Shown here piece by piece: positions 1 through 8,175 of a stretch of DNA of 61,240 nt. Positions within the stretch are counted from its first letter, which is position 1. Each line of letters opens with the position of its first letter. Under the pieces are notes generated by a model. That model was not told the origin of the DNA and searched no databases. It worked only from the letters and a program-made list of their open reading frames with translations. The stretch comes from Clostridiales bacterium (GTDB lineage: Bacteria; Bacillota; Clostridia; Christensenellales; UBA3700), in NCBI GenBank assembly GCA_015055975.1, contig SVHF01000007.1:1-61240 (forward strand). Reading direction: 5' to 3'. The position numbers and the translations under genes are program-made.

Positions 1-22
1 GCTGAAATGTAGTAGTTTCAGC
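1..22. terminator. hairpin at window edge, probable terminator of a gene outside the window
   Basis: Arms GCTGAAA (1-7) and TTTCAGC (16-22) pair perfectly around an 8-nt loop and are followed by ATTATTTC. It probably ends a plus-strand gene lying left of the window. The T-run is weak, so the call is tentative. Confidence 0.4.
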
Positions 23-32
23 ATTATTTCGT

Positions 33-81
33 AAAAAGGGGAGCTGCTAAAAATTATTAAGTTTTTTAACAGCCCCTTTTG
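33..81 (-). terminator. Rho-independent terminator of the SIS-domain gene
   Basis: Read on the minus strand, AAAAGGGGCTG pairs with CAGC-CCCTTTT across one bulged base and about 23 nt of loop, and the right arm runs into a T-tract. It lies just after the stop codon of the SIS gene. Confidence 0.7.
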
Positions 82-98
82 CTTGCGCTAATTTACTC

Positions 99-1133
99 TT
101 ATAGAGTAACTGTAACTTTATTTAGATTTCTTGGAGCATCTACATTGTAGCCTTTTGCTTCTCCAATGTTTAGTGCTAAAAGGGAAGCTGCAACGCCATA
201 TGTAATTGGTGCGCAAGTTCTACATCCTCTTGGCATTTCTACCTTGAAATCTGCAATATCTAATATTTCTGGAATATCTGAAAAAGCAATTAGAGTTGCT
301 TTTGCTTCTTTTGTTCTTTTTGCAATGTTTACAAATTCATCCTTGAATTCTGAATCAGGAGCAAGCAATATTACGTTTGCGCCTTCAGCAAGCAAAGATA
401 GAGGTCCGTGCATAAATGTTGCAGATGAGAAAGATTTTGCATATAGATAGCAGCATTCTGTCATCTTCAAGCAAAGCTCATCGCCTGTTCCTAACATTGT
501 TCCACGAGAAAGAATAATATAGTTATTCTTATTTACGATGCCTTTTGCCACATCTTTAATTTGTGTATCGCAAAGTGCTAAGACTTTTTTGATCTTTTCA
601 ATAATTTTATTAAAGCAAGATAAATCATCACCGCCTAAGGCTCTAGCGACCATCTCTAAGGCAAATAGCTCTGCAATATATGTCTTTGTTGCGGCAACGG
701 ATTTTTCTTCTTCAACGCCAAGATATAAATGGAAATGAGCTTCTTTAGCAACAGGGCTTTCTAGATTGTTAGTAACGCCAACAACTATAGCGCCATCACG
801 CTTTGCATCTCGCATAACCTTTATAGTGTCTTTACTCATACCAGATTGAGAAACAATAAATAACATTGTTCCTTTTAAATCTAAAGAAGAGTTATAAACT
901 GTATAGATTGAATGGAAGAATGAACTTGCCAATCTTTTTGCTTCAAGAGGAAGAAGGTAAGAAAATACAGTAGCTGCATTATCTGATGTGCCTCTTGCCA
1001 TTGTTGCAAAATTTGTAATGTTTTGTTCTTTTACTACCTTTAAAATTTCTGGAATAACCTTTTTACAATTTTCAATTGTATTTAAAAGCATTTTAGGTTC
1101 AGAAAAGATTTCTTGTCTCATTAAAGATTCCAT
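99..1133 (-). CDS. SIS-domain sugar-phosphate isomerase/deaminase (GlmS C-terminal-like, NagB-II type)
   Basis: The 344-residue cytoplasmic protein has two sugar isomerase (SIS) domains and no glutaminase domain. Visible motifs are ARGTSDNAA (about 46-54), SQSGMSKDT (about 95-103) and EKSVAATKTY (about 143-152), which form the phosphosugar pocket in GlmS-type SIS proteins. Family members without a glutaminase domain act as glucosamine-6-phosphate deaminases (NagB-II) or as fructosamine-6-phosphate deglycases (FrlB), so the exact reaction is open. The ATG is preceded by GGAG at 8-nt spacing. The gene is a single transcription unit with its own terminator. Substrate assignment is inference. Confidence 0.8.
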   Translation of the reverse strand: MESLMRQEIFSEPKMLLNTIENCKKVIPEILKVVKEQNITNFATMARGTSDNAATVFSYLLPLEAKRLASSFFHSIYTVYNSSLDLKGTMLFIVSQSGMSKDTIKVMRDAKRDGAIVVGVTNNLESPVAKEAHFHLYLGVEEEKSVAATKTYIAELFALEMVARALGGDDLSCFNKIIEKIKKVLALCDTQIKDVAKGIVNKNNYIILSRGTMLGTGDELCLKMTECCYLYAKSFSSATFMHGPLSLLAEGANVILLAPDSEFKDEFVNIAKRTKEAKATLIAFSDIPEILDIADFKVEMPRGCRTCAPITYGVAASLLALNIGEAKGYNVDAPRNLNKVTVTL

Positions 1134-1162
1134 AATTTATGCTCCTTTATGTGTATAAACAT

Positions 1163-1191
1163 ATTATATATAACAACCCAAAAAAAATAAA
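1163..1191 (-). promoter_or_regulatory. weak candidate promoter of the SIS-domain gene
   Basis: On the minus strand TATAAT (1168-1163) is preceded at 17 bp by TTTATT (1191-1186). The -10 is perfect but the -35 is poor. The A/T run here is also the tail of the neighbouring terminator. Confidence 0.4.
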
Positions 1192-1217
1192 GGGAAAGCG
1201 CCCTTTTTGAGCGCTTT
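1182..1217 (-). terminator. terminator of the Wzz-like gene
   Basis: Minus-strand stem AAAGCGC/GCGCTTT (1217-1211 with 1201-1195) is followed by CCCTTTATTTTTTTT. The hairpin begins inside the stop codon region of the upstream gene. Confidence 0.75.
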
Positions 1218-2550
1218 AGTTGTTGATAGTAGCAAATTGTGTTTGGGTTGCTAGCTGTTCTTCTTTAGGTGTTGGCTGTGGCTTTTGAACAACTAGTTGC
1301 GTTTGCTTAAGCTTTTTTCTATCTATAATTAGATTTACGCCTAAGCCTAAGATTGCTCCAAGAAGTATAGCTGCAAAGATCTCAACTATTATAGATAGGC
1401 CACCAGATGTTTCAAGTCCTGAAGATTTTAGATAATATATATCTAAATTGTTTTCTATAACAGATGTAGATATTGTCTTATAAGTTGTTGTGTATTCTTC
1501 AAGCTTTGTGAAGTAATTTTGAAGAGTTGTGGCAAATGCTGTTGTATCTGCAATTGGACCATAAGTTATCTTTTGCTCAAGAATATGTTTTTCATTTTCT
1601 AGATCAACCTTTTCTATATATAGAGAATTCAAAGTTGAATTGTATGAAGATAAATCTAGCATTTGAACTGTTAATCCTGATGCTGCAGCTTCATCAATTA
1701 GGGTTGTTCTTTCTTGAGTTATAGCGTCAATTTTTGTTTGGTTTGTAGCAAGTTGAGCGTTGATGTTTATCATTTGTGTTTGAAGCTCATCTTTGTGCTT
1801 ATCAAATTCATAAACATAACCGTTTTCTCTAATTTGAGAATATAGAGCAGATAGAGAAAATACTTCAAAATATCCATCCAAGTCAGACTTGAATAAAGAT
1901 ATTTGTTTTGTTTCCCCATTAACGGTAACCGTTAAATCCCCATATGCATCAATAAGATTTGAATAAAGCGAATCAAGATAACTTACCTGAGCTTGAAGAG
2001 ATGAAATCATCTTTTCATATGATGCTGCATTTTTATAAATAGACAAGTTGTTATCGTATGTTAAAGATTTTGCAAGAGCAATCGTTTTTGTAATAGGTGT
2101 TTTTGCGACGTCTTTCAAGAAAGATTTCGCAACATTTTGATTAGGGAAATATCGTGTTGGAATAGATAAAACAATTGAAGATACTCCCGTTTTTTCATCG
2201 GTTACATTTTCAAGTGTTATAGCGTTATTTTCTACAATCGACGTTGTGTTTATATTTTGATAAATATTTTTTGATGCTTTTATTTCATTTAAGTTGTCTA
2301 AAGAAATAATTGAAGATAATACAAAAGCTGATCCGTCTAGATATTTATTGTTTTGGATTGCTCTTGAATCGTAGTTGTATGATGTAGAATAAGCTCTGTT
2401 GTTTTGTGAGTAAAGAAAGTGTAGAGAACAGAATAGGAAAACAGAGGTTACAATTGCAACTACTAAAAATACAATTTTTCTTCCAAATCCAACTTTTAAA
2501 AGCGCGCCTAAAGTCAAACTAGGCTTTTGGTTTGTTAGTTCTTCGTTCAT
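1216..2550 (-). CDS. Wzz-like polysaccharide chain-length/copolymerase-type membrane protein
   Basis: The predicted protein of about 444 residues has one membrane segment near the N-terminus (KIVFLVVAIV..., about 23-44), a long extracytoplasmic region rich in helix and coiled-coil sequence, and a second membrane segment near the C-terminus followed by a short basic tail. This is the layout of Wzz/CpsC polysaccharide co-polymerases, which set the chain length of surface polysaccharide. I chose the ATG at 2550, preceded by GGGAG, over the in-frame TTG at 2586, which has no ribosome site. No other polysaccharide gene is adjacent, so it is an orphan relative to the cluster 46 kb away, which carries a second protein of the same layout. 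Confidence 0.6.
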   Translation of the reverse strand: MNEELTNQKPSLTLGALLKVGFGRKIVFLVVAIVTSVFLFCSLHFLYSQNNRAYSTSYNYDSRAIQNNKYLDGSAFVLSSIISLDNLNEIKASKNIYQNINTTSIVENNAITLENVTDEKTGVSSIVLSIPTRYFPNQNVAKSFLKDVAKTPITKTIALAKSLTYDNNLSIYKNAASYEKMISSLQAQVSYLDSLYSNLIDAYGDLTVTVNGETKQISLFKSDLDGYFEVFSLSALYSQIRENGYVYEFDKHKDELQTQMININAQLATNQTKIDAITQERTTLIDEAAASGLTVQMLDLSSYNSTLNSLYIEKVDLENEKHILEQKITYGPIADTTAFATTLQNYFTKLEEYTTTYKTISTSVIENNLDIYYLKSSGLETSGGLSIIVEIFAAILLGAILGLGVNLIIDRKKLKQTQLVVQKPQPTPKEEQLATQTQFATINN

Positions 2551-2734
2551 ATATATAGGACTCCCTTTTTCTGAATAATTCTCCAATATAGAAAGCGATT
2601 AGATATAGTAAAAAAGTCTATAAAAAAAGAATATATTCTTTAATCCGCCACATAGTCTAAGGCATTGGCAATAAAAATGCAACAATAATAAATAGGTTGT
2701 TAAAAAATAAACAAAAGCGCGTATATTATGGGCG

Positions 2735-2769
2735 CGCAATTGCGCACACAATGTGTATATGATATAATA
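2735..2769 (+). promoter_or_regulatory. pgk promoter with palindrome over the -35 box
   Basis: TTGCGC (2741-2746) and TATAAT (2764-2769) are 17 bp apart. A perfect 12-bp palindrome GCGCAATTGCGC (2735-2746) covers the -35 element, which is where a repressor could bind. The alaS promoter has the same unusual TTGCGC box and much of the same spacer. Confidence 0.65.
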
Positions 2770-2817
2770 ATCAAGATGTAAAAAATTTAAAAGTTTACCA
2801 TAAAGGAGAAACATTTT

Positions 2818-4137
2818 ATGAATAAGAAGACAATTAGAGATGTTGATGTTAAAGGCAAGAGATGCTTAGTACGTGTAGATTTCAACGTACCAATGAAAGA
2901 CGGCGTTATTACAGATGAAAATCGTATCAACGGCGCACTTCCAACAATTAAGTATTTAATGGAACATGGTGCAAAGGTTATTCTTTGTTCACACATGGGC
3001 AAACCACACAATATCTTTACAGAAGGTTTTGGTTTAACAAAGAAAGAAAAGAAGGCTATCGAAGCTCTTCCAGCTGAAGAACAAGCACAAGCTAAGGCTG
3101 ATGCTATTGCTAAAGCTTTAAAGAATGATCCAAAGAAGTTTACTTTGGAGCCAGTAGCAAAGAGACTAAACGAATTATTAGGCGGCAAAGTTACATTTGC
3201 TAAAGATATCGTAGGGCCTGATGCTCAAGCTAAAGTTGCAGCACTAAAGGAAGGCGAAGTAGTTTTACTTGAAAATACAAGATTTGATGCTGGCGAAGAA
3301 GGCAGAAGCGAAGAACTTTGCAAAAAGCTTGCAGCTTTCTGTGATATCTATGTAAACGATGCATTTGGTACAGCTCACAGATCTCACGCTACAACAGCAG
3401 CTATCGTAGAATACGGTCTAGTTAAAGATGCTGTTTGCGGATTCCTAATTGAAAAAGAATTATCTGTTATGGCAGATTCTCTAGAAAATCCAAATCACCC
3501 ATTCGTTGCTATCCTTGGTGGTGCTAAGGTTGCAGATAAGTTAAACGTTATCAATAACTTATTAACAAAGTGCGATTCATTAATCATCGGTGGTGGTATG
3601 GCTTACACATTCTTAAAGGCTCAAGGAGCAGAAGTTGGTTCATCTTTAGTTGATGATGAAAAGTTAGATTACTGCAAAGATATGTTAGCTAAAGCTAAAG
3701 AACTTGGAAAGAAGATTTATCTTCCAGTAGATACAGGATATGCTAAAGCATTCCCAGATCCAATCGATGCTGAAATCGAAGTAAAGTACTGTGCAGCAGA
3801 TGCTATTCCAGCAGATGCTATGGGCTTAGATATCGGACCTGAATCAGCTAAGTTATTTGCAGATGTTATTAAGAGTGCAAAGACAATTATCTGGAACGGA
3901 CCTATGGGCGTATTTGAAAACCCAACACTTGCAAAGGGTACAATCGCTGTAGCAAGAGCTATGGCTGAAGCTCAAGGTGCTACAACAATTATCGGTGGTG
4001 GTGATTCAGCTGCTGCTGTTGCACAACTTGGCTTTGCAGATAAGATGACACACATCTCTACAGGTGGTGGCGCTTCACTAGAATTATTCGAAGGTAAGAA
4101 GCTACCAGGTATTGAATGTCTAAACGACAAAAACTAA
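2818..4137 (+). CDS. pgk: phosphoglycerate kinase
   Basis: Catalyses the reversible transfer of phosphate from 1,3-bisphosphoglycerate to ADP in glycolysis. The N-terminal [12 protein letters not shown] motif, the LCSHMGKP segment, the [10 protein letters not shown] segment and the C-terminal GGGDSAAA and STGGGASLE motifs are all present. At 439 residues it is longer than the usual 390-417. The extra length is a charged helix-rich insert around residues 80-115, after LCSHMGKP. The ATG follows AAAGGAG. It is the first gene of a pgk-tpiA-gpmI block with no gapA beside it. Confidence 0.97.
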   Translation: MNKKTIRDVDVKGKRCLVRVDFNVPMKDGVITDENRINGALPTIKYLMEHGAKVILCSHMGKPHNIFTEGFGLTKKEKKAIEALPAEEQAQAKADAIAKALKNDPKKFTLEPVAKRLNELLGGKVTFAKDIVGPDAQAKVAALKEGEVVLLENTRFDAGEEGRSEELCKKLAAFCDIYVNDAFGTAHRSHATTAAIVEYGLVKDAVCGFLIEKELSVMADSLENPNHPFVAILGGAKVADKLNVINNLLTKCDSLIIGGGMAYTFLKAQGAEVGSSLVDDEKLDYCKDMLAKAKELGKKIYLPVDTGYAKAFPDPIDAEIEVKYCAADAIPADAMGLDIGPESAKLFADVIKSAKTIIWNGPMGVFENPTLAKGTIAVARAMAEAQGATTIIGGGDSAAAVAQLGFADKMTHISTGGGASLELFEGKKLPGIECLNDKN

Positions 4138-4157
4138 TAAATAACATTACAAAATCA

Positions 4158-4180
4158 AGAGGCTAGCTTTGCTAGTCTCT
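4158..4180 (+). terminator. hairpin between pgk and tpiA, attenuator or processing site
   Basis: AGAGGCTAGC and GCTAGTCTCT form a 10-bp stem (one G-T pair) with a TTT loop. The following TTTAAATTAG is a poor T-tract, so it may give partial termination or protect the pgk mRNA end rather than stop transcription fully. Confidence 0.55.
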
Positions 4181-4215
4181 TTAAATTAGAAAAAAATAAA
4201 ACGAGGTATATAAAT

Positions 4216-4971
4216 ATGAGAAAACCAATTATCGCAGGAAACTGGAAAATGAACAACACAATCGCAGCTACAAAGGCTCTAGTTACAGACCTTATCCCAC
4301 TTGTTAAGGGAGCAAAATCAGAAGTAGTTATCTGTACACCATACACAGATTTAGCTACAGCTGCTGAATTAGTAAAGGGAACAAACATCCACCTTGGTGC
4401 TGAAAACGTTCACTGGGCAGAAAGCGGAGCTTTCACAGGTGAAATCAGCGCAGATATGTTAGTTGAACTTGGTGTTGAATATGTTATTATCGGACACAGC
4501 GAAAGAAGACAATACTTTGGCGAAACAGACGAAACAGTTAACAAGAGAGTTAAGGCTGCTTTAGCTAAGGGATTAAAGCCAATCATCTGTGTTGGTGAAA
4601 CACTTGAACAAAGAGAAAAGAACAGAGTTAAGAGCGTTCTAAAGAAGCAAACAATCGGTGCATTCCAAGACGTTACTGAAGAAGATTTAGCAAACATCGT
4701 TATCGCTTACGAACCAGTATGGGCTATCGGAACAGGAAAAACTGCTACAGCTCAAGACGCTAACGATACAATTAAGATCATCAGAAATCAAATCGCTAAG
4801 TTATACAACAGAAAGGCTGCTAACAAGCTAAGAATCCAATATGGTGGTAGCATGAAGCCAGCTAACGCTGCTGAACTTATGGCTATGAAGGAAATCGATG
4901 GTGGTTTAATCGGTGGTGCTTCATTGAAGGCTGCAGATTTTGCTAAGATCGTTAAATACTACGAGGCATAA
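4216..4971 (+). CDS. tpiA: triosephosphate isomerase
   Basis: Interconverts dihydroxyacetone phosphate and glyceraldehyde-3-phosphate. The 251-residue TIM barrel carries the N-terminal AGNWKMN with the catalytic Lys, the GHSERR motif with the catalytic His, the AYEPVWAIGTGKTA motif with the catalytic Glu and the flexible loop, and the YGGSMKP phosphate-binding motif. Length is typical. It follows pgk by 78 bp and precedes gpmI by 3 bp, so it is probably co-transcribed with both. Confidence 0.97.
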   Translation: MRKPIIAGNWKMNNTIAATKALVTDLIPLVKGAKSEVVICTPYTDLATAAELVKGTNIHLGAENVHWAESGAFTGEISADMLVELGVEYVIIGHSERRQYFGETDETVNKRVKAALAKGLKPIICVGETLEQREKNRVKSVLKKQTIGAFQDVTEEDLANIVIAYEPVWAIGTGKTATAQDANDTIKIIRNQIAKLYNRKAANKLRIQYGGSMKPANAAELMAMKEIDGGLIGGASLKAADFAKIVKYYEA

Positions 4972-4974
4972 TAT

Positions 4975-6510
4975 ATGAAATTTACCGGATTAATAATCAT
5001 GGATGGCTTTGGCATCAATGCTTATGGTCCAGCCAATGCTATTTCGCCTGAAACAGCTCCAGAGGTTTTGGATATCATAAAGAATAATCCAAGCACTCAA
5101 TTACAAGCTTCAGGCATGGCCGTTGGCCTTCCAGAAGGCCAAATGGGCAATAGTGAAGTTGGCCACTTGAATATGGGCGCAGGAAGAATTATCTACCAAG
5201 AATTGACTAGAATTACAAAGTCTATTCAAGATGGAGATTTCTTTACAAACCCAGCATTTGTTAAAGTCATGGAATATGTTAAAGCAAATAAAAAGCAATT
5301 ACATGTTATGGGATTGTTAAGTGATGGTGGTGTTCACTCACACTATACACATCTATTTGCTTTAATCAAAATGGCTAAAGATTTTGGGCTAGATAATATC
5401 TATGTACACTGCTTTATGGACGGAAGAGACGTTTCTCCAACAAGCGGTATTACATATGTTCAAAAGTTAGTTGATTATACAAAAGAAATCGGCTTTGGTA
5501 AGATTGCTACTATCGCAGGTAGATTTTATGCAATGGATAGAGACAACATCTGGGATAGAGTAGAAAAGGCTTATACTGCAATGTGCGATGGAATTGGTAT
5601 TGAAGAAACTGATCCAGTTCAAGCTATGCAAAATTCTTATGATAAAGGTGTTACAGATGAATTTATCATCCCAACAGTTATTAAAGAAAACGGAAAGCCT
5701 GTAACAACAATATCTGAAGGCGATGGAATCGTATTTTTCAACTTTAGACCAGATAGAGCAAGACAAATCACAAGATCATTCATCTATGAAGACTTCAAGG
5801 GTTTTGAAAGAAAGAAAGGATTCTTAAAACCTCACTTTGTTTCATATACTCAATATGATGTAACATTCAATGATCATCTAGATGTAGCTTATAGACCAGA
5901 ATCATACAAGAATACATTAGGCGAATACTTATCTAGCCTTGGTTTGAAGCAATTTAGAATCGCTGAGACACAAAAATATGCTCACGTTACATTCTTCTTC
6001 AACGGCGGCGTAGAAGCCCCAAATCCAGGCGAAGATAGAATCTTAATTGATTCTCCAAAGATTGCTACATTTGACTTAATGCCAGAAATGAGCGCATACA
6101 AAGTATGCGATAAAGCATGTGAGACAATTAAGAGCGGAAAGTATGATGCAATGATTCTAAACTTTGCAAACTGTGATATGGTAGGCCACACTGGTATCAT
6201 CCCAGCTGCAAGAAAAGCTGTTAAAGTTACAAGCGAATGCGTAAAGAAGGTAATAGATGCAATATTATCTGTTGGCGGACAAGCTTTACTTACAGCTGAC
6301 CATGGTAACGCAGATTGCATGATGGATGAAAATGGTAAACCATTTACAGCTCACACAACAAATCCAGTACCATTTGTAGTTATTGGTGCTGATGGAGTAA
6401 CATCATTGAAAGACGGCGGAAGACTATGCGATATAGCTCCAACAATGTTGGATATTATGGGCATTGAGATTCCAAAGGAAATGACAGGACATTCTCTAAT
6501 TAATAGATAA
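4975..6510 (+). CDS. gpmI: 2,3-bisphosphoglycerate-independent phosphoglycerate mutase
   Basis: Metal-dependent interconversion of 3- and 2-phosphoglycerate in glycolysis. The 511-residue protein has the alkaline-phosphatase-superfamily layout: IMDGFG near the N-terminus, GNSEVGHLNMGAGR holding the nucleophilic Ser, a central insert with CFMDGRDVSP and RPDRARQ, and the C-terminal NCDMVGHTG and TADHGNAD metal ligands. It starts 3 bp after tpiA. A second, ApgM-type mutase lies at 10.2 kb. Confidence 0.96.
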   Translation: MKFTGLIIMDGFGINAYGPANAISPETAPEVLDIIKNNPSTQLQASGMAVGLPEGQMGNSEVGHLNMGAGRIIYQELTRITKSIQDGDFFTNPAFVKVMEYVKANKKQLHVMGLLSDGGVHSHYTHLFALIKMAKDFGLDNIYVHCFMDGRDVSPTSGITYVQKLVDYTKEIGFGKIATIAGRFYAMDRDNIWDRVEKAYTAMCDGIGIEETDPVQAMQNSYDKGVTDEFIIPTVIKENGKPVTTISEGDGIVFFNFRPDRARQITRSFIYEDFKGFERKKGFLKPHFVSYTQYDVTFNDHLDVAYRPESYKNTLGEYLSSLGLKQFRIAETQKYAHVTFFFNGGVEAPNPGEDRILIDSPKIATFDLMPEMSAYKVCDKACETIKSGKYDAMILNFANCDMVGHTGIIPAARKAVKVTSECVKKVIDAILSVGGQALLTADHGNADCMMDENGKPFTAHTTNPVPFVVIGADGVTSLKDGGRLCDIAPTMLDIMGIEIPKEMTGHSLINR

Positions 6511-6528
6511 AACATCAATTGTCTATAA

Positions 6529-6560
6529 GGCCTCGTCAGTAATGGCGAGGCTATTTTTTT
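6529..6560 (+). terminator. Rho-independent terminator after gpmI
   Basis: GGCCTCG pairs with CGAGGCT around a 10-nt loop and is followed by ATTTTTTT. It ends the glycolytic operon. Confidence 0.9.
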
Positions 6561-6571
6561 GCGCTAAGTCC

Positions 6572-6619
6572 TTGATTTCCTCCAAAAACTCCTGTATAAT
6601 GGTAGTAACTGGAGGAAAT
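6572..6619 (+). promoter_or_regulatory. abiE promoter inside a 10-bp inverted repeat (probable AbiEi operator)
   Basis: TTGATT (6572-6577) and TATAAT (6595-6600) are 17 bp apart. The perfect inverted repeat ATTTCCTCCA (6575-6584) / TGGAGGAAAT (6610-6619) with a 25-bp gap encloses the -10 box. The right arm contains the GGAGG ribosome site of the first gene. Characterised AbiEi proteins repress their own operon by binding inverted repeats in the promoter, so this is the likely operator. A matching repeat lies after the operon. Confidence 0.75.
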
Positions 6620-6621
6620 AT

Positions 6622-7212
6622 ATGGTCAAGACTATAGAAATGCTACAATTCGAATATAGTGGCTTTGGCAATGTATACAATAAGATTGCAAGAGAAGAAA
6701 GAGATGGCAATCTTATTAAGTTAAAGCGTGGATTATATGCAACCAAAGACGTGAAGAATCCACTTGTTGTTGCCAACTATATTTTTGCGCCATCGTATAT
6801 TTCTTTTGAAACTGCACTTGCATATTATAATATGATTCCAGAGCGTGTGTATTTAATAAAGTCAGCAACATATAAAAAGAATAAGACAAAGATATACGAA
6901 AACAAGCTCGGGCGATTCATGTATGAAGACGTATCAAAGCAAGTATTTGCTTATGGTGTAGATAATATTGAAATCGAGGGCTTTAGAGTGCAAATAGCAT
7001 CTAGAGAAAAGGCACTTTTAGATATGATTGCAAGCGTGCCACCAAGAAGCAATATAAAGGAAGTTGAAGAATTGTTGTTTGATGATTTAAGAATAAGCGA
7101 AGACGTATATAGCCAACTAGACATGAATAAGATGTATGAATTAGCAAAGTTATATAAGTCAACAACTATTAAGAATTATATGGCATATATGAGGGTTAAC
7201 AATGATAAATAA
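6622..7212 (+). CDS. abiEi: AbiEi-family antitoxin / autorepressor (type IV TA)
   Basis: The 196-residue protein has an N-terminal winged-helix-like region (about 1-45, with LIKLKRGLYAT) and the family pattern continuing with NYIFAPSYISFETALAYYNMI and REKALLDMI, as in AbiEi antitoxins. In this family the antitoxin does not bind the toxin but counters its effect and represses the operon. It overlaps the toxin gene by 11 nt. The ATG at 6622 follows GGAGG inside the operator arm. The family call is from sequence pattern and gene order. Confidence 0.85.
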   Translation: MVKTIEMLQFEYSGFGNVYNKIAREERDGNLIKLKRGLYATKDVKNPLVVANYIFAPSYISFETALAYYNMIPERVYLIKSATYKKNKTKIYENKLGRFMYEDVSKQVFAYGVDNIEIEGFRVQIASREKALLDMIASVPPRSNIKEVEELLFDDLRISEDVYSQLDMNKMYELAKLYKSTTIKNYMAYMRVNNDK

Positions 7213-8056
7213 TTATGTATATGAATTGCTAAAGCAAAATAATGTAAACGATGCAATAACTTTTGAAAATGTAATGAGAGAGTCCGTTCAAAAGATTATC
7301 TTATATGCCTTAAGTAGAACGACGTTTTTTAAGAAAGCAGCGTTTTACGGTGGAACTTGTTTAAGAATATTTCACAACCTTCAGCGATTTTCTGAAGATC
7401 TAGATTTTTGTGTTATAAACGACGATGAGGACTTTTCATGGAATGATTATATGGACACTTGTATAAATACTCTAGAATCATATGGATTACAAGCAATAAT
7501 ATCTTCAAAGCCAGGTTATGATGAGGGCGAAATTCGACGTAGGTATATTAATATACCTTGTGCAGAATTAGCAAGAGAGTATTTTGGTAAAAACATGTTC
7601 CATAAAGATAGGAATATATCTATTAAGATGGAGATTAGTACGGCGTTTACGAAGGGCGCACATTATTCAACAGAAATATTAACATCTCCTATGTTAACAA
7701 GTGTAGTATGTTATGATATGCCAACTTTGTTTGCAGGAAAATTAGGAGCTGTTTTGAATAGAGCATGGAAAAATAGAATAAAGGGCAGAGATTTTTATGA
7801 TTACGTCTTCTATATGTCTTTAGGGATTAAGTATAACGCCGATTATCTAAATGGAAAATTTGCCGAATCAACAGGAATTGATCTAAAAGATGTAACAGAT
7901 GAGTTAATAAAAGAAAAACTAAGAGAAAGATTCGAAAATGCAGATTACGATTTGGTTATGGCAGATATTAAGCCTTTTGTGTTAGAAAATAATACAATTA
8001 ATGCCATTACAAAAGATATGCTTTTAGCAACCGTAAATATTATTTCACACGAATAA
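7202..8056 (+). CDS. abiEii: AbiEii-family nucleotidyltransferase toxin
   Basis: The 284-residue protein carries the DNA-polymerase-beta-like nucleotidyltransferase core: GGTCLR at residues 50-55, SEDLDF at 64-69 holding the catalytic acidic pair, KMEIS near 144, and a C-terminal KGRDFYDY segment. Members of this family are abortive-infection toxins; some add nucleotides to tRNA 3' ends. With AbiEi it forms a two-gene cassette. No frameshift or loss of catalytic residues is seen, so the toxin should be active. Confidence 0.87.
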   Translation: MINNYVYELLKQNNVNDAITFENVMRESVQKIILYALSRTTFFKKAAFYGGTCLRIFHNLQRFSEDLDFCVINDDEDFSWNDYMDTCINTLESYGLQAIISSKPGYDEGEIRRRYINIPCAELAREYFGKNMFHKDRNISIKMEISTAFTKGAHYSTEILTSPMLTSVVCYDMPTLFAGKLGAVLNRAWKNRIKGRDFYDYVFYMSLGIKYNADYLNGKFAESTGIDLKDVTDELIKEKLRERFENADYDLVMADIKPFVLENNTINAITKDMLLATVNIISHE

Positions 8057-8064
8057 ACATGTAA

Positions 8065-8109
8065 TTTTCCTCCAAAAAGTATCATTTTGCAGTACTTTCT
8101 GGAGGAAAA
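8065..8109. repeat. inverted repeat after abiEii, matching the upstream operator
   Basis: TTTTCCTCCA (8065-8074) and TGGAGGAAAA (8100-8109) are perfect inverted arms with a 25-bp gap, the same arm core and exactly the same gap as at the abiE promoter. Here the inner sequence also pairs (AAAGTA with TACTTT), so as RNA it would form a stem of about 17 bp with one mismatch and an 11-nt loop, and might act as a terminator. Confidence 0.8.
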
Positions 8110-8121
8110 CAAGAAGTTTTA

Positions 8122-8155
8122 AGAAAAAAGAAAGTGGCTCAGATGAACCACTTTC
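8122..8155 (-). terminator. terminator of the minus-strand surface protein gene
   Basis: On the minus strand GAAAGTGG pairs with CCACTTTC around a 10-nt loop and is followed by TTTTTT. Confidence 0.85.
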
Positions 8156-8175
8156 AATATTGTTAATTCAAAATA

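Noticed and set aside
2787-3188. 133-residue minus-strand open frame over pgk
   Set aside because: It lies fully antisense to a certain glycolytic gene, has low-complexity hydrophobic composition and no ribosome site. Many similar antisense frames elsewhere in the window were dropped for the same reason.
6572-8109. AbiE repeats as insertion-sequence ends
   Set aside because: No transposase and no target duplication were seen outside the arms; the promoter position fits an operator better. A mobile origin is kept only as an option to test.
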